Origin: Methylococcaceae bacterium
Lineage (GTDB): Bacteria; Pseudomonadota; Gammaproteobacteria; Methylococcales; Methylococcaceae
DNA: 10,000 nucleotides
NCBI GenBank assembly: GCA_012026715.1
Contig: VEPB01000152.1
Span: 1 to 10,000, forward strand
Direction of reading: 5' to 3'
The notes under the pieces were generated by a model. The model made no database searches. It was given only the letters and a program-made list of their open reading frames with translations, and was not told the DNA's origin. The position numbers and the translations under genes were made by a program. Positions 8,034 through 10,000 of the stretch are shown here, piece after piece (the stretch's first letter is position 1; each line of letters begins with the position of its first letter).

Positions 8034-8251
8034 GCCTCGTTGCTCCTGGCGGGAGTAAACGATCCGCGCCGCCGCAGCCAGTGCCGGCAAATCGCACCGA
8101 TGCGGACGCCCGGAGTAGACCCTGGATCGCCGTCAGGCGCGAATCGGACGATCCGTTCGGCCGAGATCATTGGCGCGGCGACCGAAGACCGACCGGATAT
8201 CGGAACCGGCGCCGGATGGCGCGGCTGCCTCGTGGGCCAAGCAGAACACAT
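8030..8251 (-). CDS. possible 73-codon ORF translationally coupled to cusB (doubtful)
   Basis: ATG 8251 is preceded by GAGGAG (- strand, 8263-8258) at an ideal 6-base spacing. The TGA at 8032-8030 overlaps the cusB ATG in ATGA. These two signals are what a real upstream cistron or leader would show. Against it, the 73-residue product is rich in Arg, Pro and Ser, has no recognisable domain, signal peptide or helix, and looks like translated GC-rich spacer DNA. It may be a leader that feeds ribosomes to cusB, a remnant of a decayed small gene, or chance. No function is proposed. Confidence 0.3.
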   Translation of the reverse strand: MCSAWPTRQPRHPAPVPISGRSSVAAPMISAERIVRFAPDGDPGSTPGVRIGAICRHWLRRRGSFTPARSNEA

Positions 8252-8346
8252 TGAATTCTCCTCGAATCAGAAAAGCAAAGGGCCTGCCAAACGCATAACC
8301 CTCCAAGCGCCGGTGAGCGGCGCGGTTCGATCTTGGGAGAAAAGGC
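8252..8346. other. spacer between the small membrane protein gene and the cusB leader
   Basis: This spacer holds a perfect 6-bp hairpin GCGCCG/CGGCGC with a 5-base loop (8307-8323), just after the end of the small membrane protein gene as read on the - strand. There is no T run after it, so it is not a typical terminator. It could protect or separate the upstream message from cusB. No other gene is seen. Confidence 0.35.
8258..8263 (-). promoter_or_regulatory. strong Shine-Dalgarno site GAGGAG upstream of ATG 8251
   Basis: The - strand reads GAGGAG, six bases, then ATG. It is the best-matched ribosome-binding site in the window, yet it precedes an ORF with no recognisable product about 220 bases before cusB. 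Confidence 0.45.
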
Positions 8347-8781
8347 CTAGTTCAGCAGTGTGCAGAACTGATAGATCAGTGGAATCCGCCGACCTTCGGG
8401 TGGAGCGTTGGCGCGACGGGGGCTCTGGACTTGAACATGGAGGAGCAACCCCACGGTGATCCAGATGAGGCCTACAACGAAGACCGGAATGTCGGGAATT
8501 TCAACCGCGAATCCAGTCGCTGGACTGGATTGAGCGAAAACACAGGGCTTGTAGGAGCACTCTTTGGTGGGGGTTTGACTGTGCCCCGTGTGTCCCAGGG
8601 TATGGCCGTGGTCTGCTGATTTCGGACAACCGGCCGGCGAAGCGTCAGTCGAGGCGACTCGCCAGGTCGACGGCATCGCACAGATAGAAAACACCAGGGT
8701 AGAGACCAGACTTACCACCTGCACGAACACCAGAACGTGCAGGTAAGGCCGGATTCTTTGGGTACGCAATGCGTTTAACAC
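8347..8781 (-). CDS. small Cys/His-rich two-helix membrane protein of unknown function, upstream of cusBAC
   Basis: A 144-residue protein not assigned to a named family. A hydrophobic helix (about 14-36) and a second one (about 98-117) flank a soluble loop rich in metal-type ligands: Cys52, His58, His60, His64, His67, Cys75 and Cys80, including the run DHGHTLGHTGH. Cys34 and Cys140 lie at or beyond the helices. After helix two comes a short basic, Pro-rich tail ending IPLIYQFCTLLN. The loop is probably periplasmic and could bind copper or silver, which fits its place directly upstream of and co-oriented with the efflux genes; this is inference from composition and position. The start is the first possible codon after an in-frame stop, GTG 8781, with no clear Shine-Dalgarno site. 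The 313-base gap to cusB leaves co-transcription open. It might act as a metal-binding accessory or sensor, in the place a CusF-like chaperone would take. Confidence 0.65.
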   Translation of the reverse strand: MLNALRTQRIRPYLHVLVFVQVVSLVSTLVFSICAMPSTWRVASTDASPAGCPKSADHGHTLGHTGHSQTPTKECSYKPCVFAQSSPATGFAVEIPDIPVFVVGLIWITVGLLLHVQVQSPRRANAPPEGRRIPLIYQFCTLLN

Positions 8782-8791
8782 GACACAGACT

Positions 8792-8837
8792 CGAGTTACT
8801 CGTTTACGACCCTAGCACATCATCGAAGACTATTGAA
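8792..8837 (-). promoter_or_regulatory. tentative promoter and operator-like palindrome for the efflux locus
   Basis: On the - strand TTCAAT (8837-8832) is 17 bases before TAGGGT (8814-8809), with TG upstream of the latter: a weak sigma-70-like pair. A perfect 11-base palindrome CGAGTTACTCG (8792-8802) lies where transcription would begin, about ten bases before GTG 8781, a suitable place for a repressor or activator. It does not match the CusR or CueR boxes I know. Support is sequence geometry only. Confidence 0.22.
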
Positions 8838-8907
8838 GCTCCTCCGGCTCTTGCCACCCGGCCCCTCCTCCCTCCCGACCCAGTCGCGCAGCGGGCACGG
8901 CAACGGA

Positions 8908-8936
8908 CGCCGACCGGCGAAACTGGCCGGCTGGCG
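8908..8936. other. GC-rich imperfect stem-loop
   Basis: CGCCGACCGGC (8908-8918) pairs with GCCGGCTGGCG (8926-8936) around a 7-base loop: nine Watson-Crick pairs, one G-T pair and one mismatch. There is no T tract after it on either strand, so it is a hairpin of unknown role and not a clear terminator. Confidence 0.4.
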
Positions 8937-9442
8937 TTCCCGAAACTCACAGAGTGAGGCCCAACAATTCCATGCTCGATCGGGTGCCGCACAGCCTGGC
9001 CACAAACCTCTCGCGGTGTTTCGCCCTGACCTTTGTCGCCTTCGTTCGGTTTTTTTGCTCCCCCGACCCGCACCAGTGTCTCTGTCAGCCTCGTCCGGTG
9101 TTGTTCCAGATTCTTGAAGGCGGGTGAAGATATACCATTTACTTCGTTTTCTTCGGCCAATCCTTGTTGTTGGAACTCGGTAGGGGAGTATGGCAAGGAG
9201 CGCGACGGAAGGGCAATGCGAAGCTGGCGGCCGGTCCTGCTGCCTGACTGATCGAACCGTCAAAACCTCGCGGCGAGACTTTCCACAATTGACGACGGGC
9301 GACGCATTATCAATCATCAGCTCCACCGAAGTGCTTGAACAAGGGTTACTCGGTCATCGCCACCCGGCTTCCGCCCCACGGCCGGCGTCAGGGTGTAGCT
9401 ATTCAGAACACTGCCATATCTCGCGGCAATGGCAACAACCAC

Positions 9443-9447
9443 AGGAG
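9443..9447 (+). promoter_or_regulatory. ribosome-binding site AGGAG fixing the start at 9456
   Basis: AGGAG is eight bases before ATG 9456. An in-frame ATG at 9429 has no such site, so 9456 is the preferred start. Confidence 0.75.
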
Positions 9448-9455
9448 CTTGTCCC

Positions 9456-10000
9456 ATGACTGAACAGACAGAATCAGAAAAACGCGCTGCCGAAAACCAA
9501 GCAAAGCTGGTCATCGCGGGCGGGGATATTGCGCCGGATGAGTTGTTGTCACTGATCGGCAAGTTAAGGAAGCATCGCGGATTCGGCTTGGCCCGCCGAG
9601 CGCTGGAAAAGCGATTGCCGAAGATCGTCGGCGACGACCAATCCGCGAAAGGCAAAGCAAAGATACGGAAGCTCACCCAGCAGTTGAGCCTGTGCACCTA
9701 CAAGGACCCCGACCTCAATCCATTGGAGCGGCTGGATCGGGCATTGCAGGTGTTGGCGGGACTGGACGATCTCGAATTGAGTTCGGCAGGCTGCACAAAG
9801 GATCAAGAATCCCTGGGCCAAGCCGGTGCGATCTTCAAGCGGAAATGGGAGCTGACCAACCAGGCGGGCCACCTGGAAACCTCGCTGGCCTACTACAGCC
9901 GCGGATACGACCAAGGCGTCGCCAAGGACTTCGGCTATACCGGCATCAACGCGGCCTTCGTGCTGGACCTCCTGGCCAGCCTGGAAGTGAGCAAGGCCGA
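9456..10000 (+). CDS. TPR-like protein of the MAP3K TRAFs-binding (DUF4071/TPR-S) type, N-terminal part
   Basis: The frame is open from ATG 9456 to the window end, 181 codons, so the gene is cut off at its 3' side. The product is soluble, helical and charged, with no signal peptide. Residues 1-25 are a polar lead; from about 26 come helical repeat units (DELLSLIGKLRKHRGFGLARRALEKRL). The stretch CTYKDPDL (from Cys80), LDRALQVL, LGQAGAIFKRKWE, LETSLAYYSRGY and GYTGINAAFVLDLLA (from Gly160) matches, from memory, the conserved core of proteins annotated as tetratricopeptide-containing with a MAP3K TRAFs-binding domain (TPR-S). Comparative genomics has placed this domain in bacterial conflict and signalling systems, often fused or adjacent to effector domains such as TIR or patatin-like. 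Which effector is present here cannot be told because the C-terminal half and the downstream gene are outside the window. The domain call is good; an immune role is inference. Confidence 0.75.
   Translation, partial: MTEQTESEKRAAENQAKLVIAGGDIAPDELLSLIGKLRKHRGFGLARRALEKRLPKIVGDDQSAKGKAKIRKLTQQLSLCTYKDPDLNPLERLDRALQVLAGLDDLELSSAGCTKDQESLGQAGAIFKRKWELTNQAGHLETSLAYYSRGYDQGVAKDFGYTGINAAFVLDLLASLEVSKA

Larger units (their letters stand above)
8782..9455. other. 674-base stretch without a convincing gene
   Basis: Open frames occur on both strands here (for example 8804-9196 and 8820-9326 on the - strand, 8833-9117 on the + strand), but all are rich in Arg, Pro and Ser, lack a good ribosome-binding site and show no domain. 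A stem-loop sits at 8908-8936 and a run of seven T at 9050-9056 without a hairpin in front of it. No tRNA, rRNA or complete insertion sequence is recognised. The stretch separates two unrelated divergently oriented loci and may contain promoters for both. Confidence 0.5.

Noticed and set aside
8034..8090. N-terminal extension of cusB by 19 codons
   Set aside because: ATG 8033 has a good ribosome-binding site and begins a normal signal/anchor sequence; the extension would bury it.
8268..8296. A 9-codon leader peptide from ATG 8296 (- strand) with GGAGGG upstream
   Set aside because: The Shine-Dalgarno site is only two bases from the ATG and the peptide has no regulatory codon run.
9015..9056. 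Rho-independent terminator ending in the T7 run
   Set aside because: No stable hairpin directly precedes the T run.
9245..9275. tRNA T-arm-like GGTTCGATC on the - strand
   Set aside because: The flanking bases do not form a 5-bp T stem and no acceptor, D or anticodon arm is visible.
8820..9326. A 168-codon - strand frame
   Set aside because: Arg/Pro/Ser-rich, no ribosome-binding site, no domain, and overlapping equally poor frames on both strands.

Overview
The window is GC-rich and coding-dense, typical of a proteobacterium. A gammaproteobacterium seems most likely, from the nitrate-transporter/PP2C-kinase pairing at the left and the Cus-type metal efflux operon, but no rRNA or other marker gene fixes the taxon.

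Left end (1-1920, + strand): the last 55 codons of what looks like a NarK/NasA nitrate transporter are followed 51 bases later by a complete 566-residue fusion of a PP2C phosphatase and a Hanks-type Ser/Thr kinase, ending in one membrane anchor. In Pseudomonas a gene of this type sits between nasA and nirBD. Here the next gene on the right is unrelated and on the opposite strand.

Centre (2085-8781, - strand): a compact tripartite RND efflux operon reads leftward in the order cusB (adaptor), cusA (pump), cusC (outer-membrane channel). cusB and cusA are 1 base apart; cusA and cusC overlap in ATGA. CusA keeps the three methionines of the E. coli CusA periplasmic metal site and the TM4 aspartate, so Cu(I)/Ag(I) export is the best substrate call. 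CusB carries two tandem Met-rich metal-binding motifs near its N-terminus. Its C-terminal tail is interrupted in frame by a pair of inverted palindromic REP-like repeats. Upstream lie a small Cys/His-rich two-helix membrane protein, which may be the first gene of the unit, and a doubtful 73-codon ORF with a very good Shine-Dalgarno sequence that ends in ATGA overlap with cusB. No CusF chaperone and no CusRS/CueR regulator is present in the window.

Right end (8782-10000): about 670 bases without a convincing gene separate the efflux operon from the 5' part of a + strand gene. That gene encodes a TPR-like protein of the type annotated as MAP3K TRAFs-binding/DUF4071 (TPR-S), a family linked to bacterial conflict systems. 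It runs off the window.

The copper/silver efflux genes form one functional module: capture and delivery by CusB, proton-driven extrusion by CusA, exit through CusC. The flanking genes appear functionally independent.
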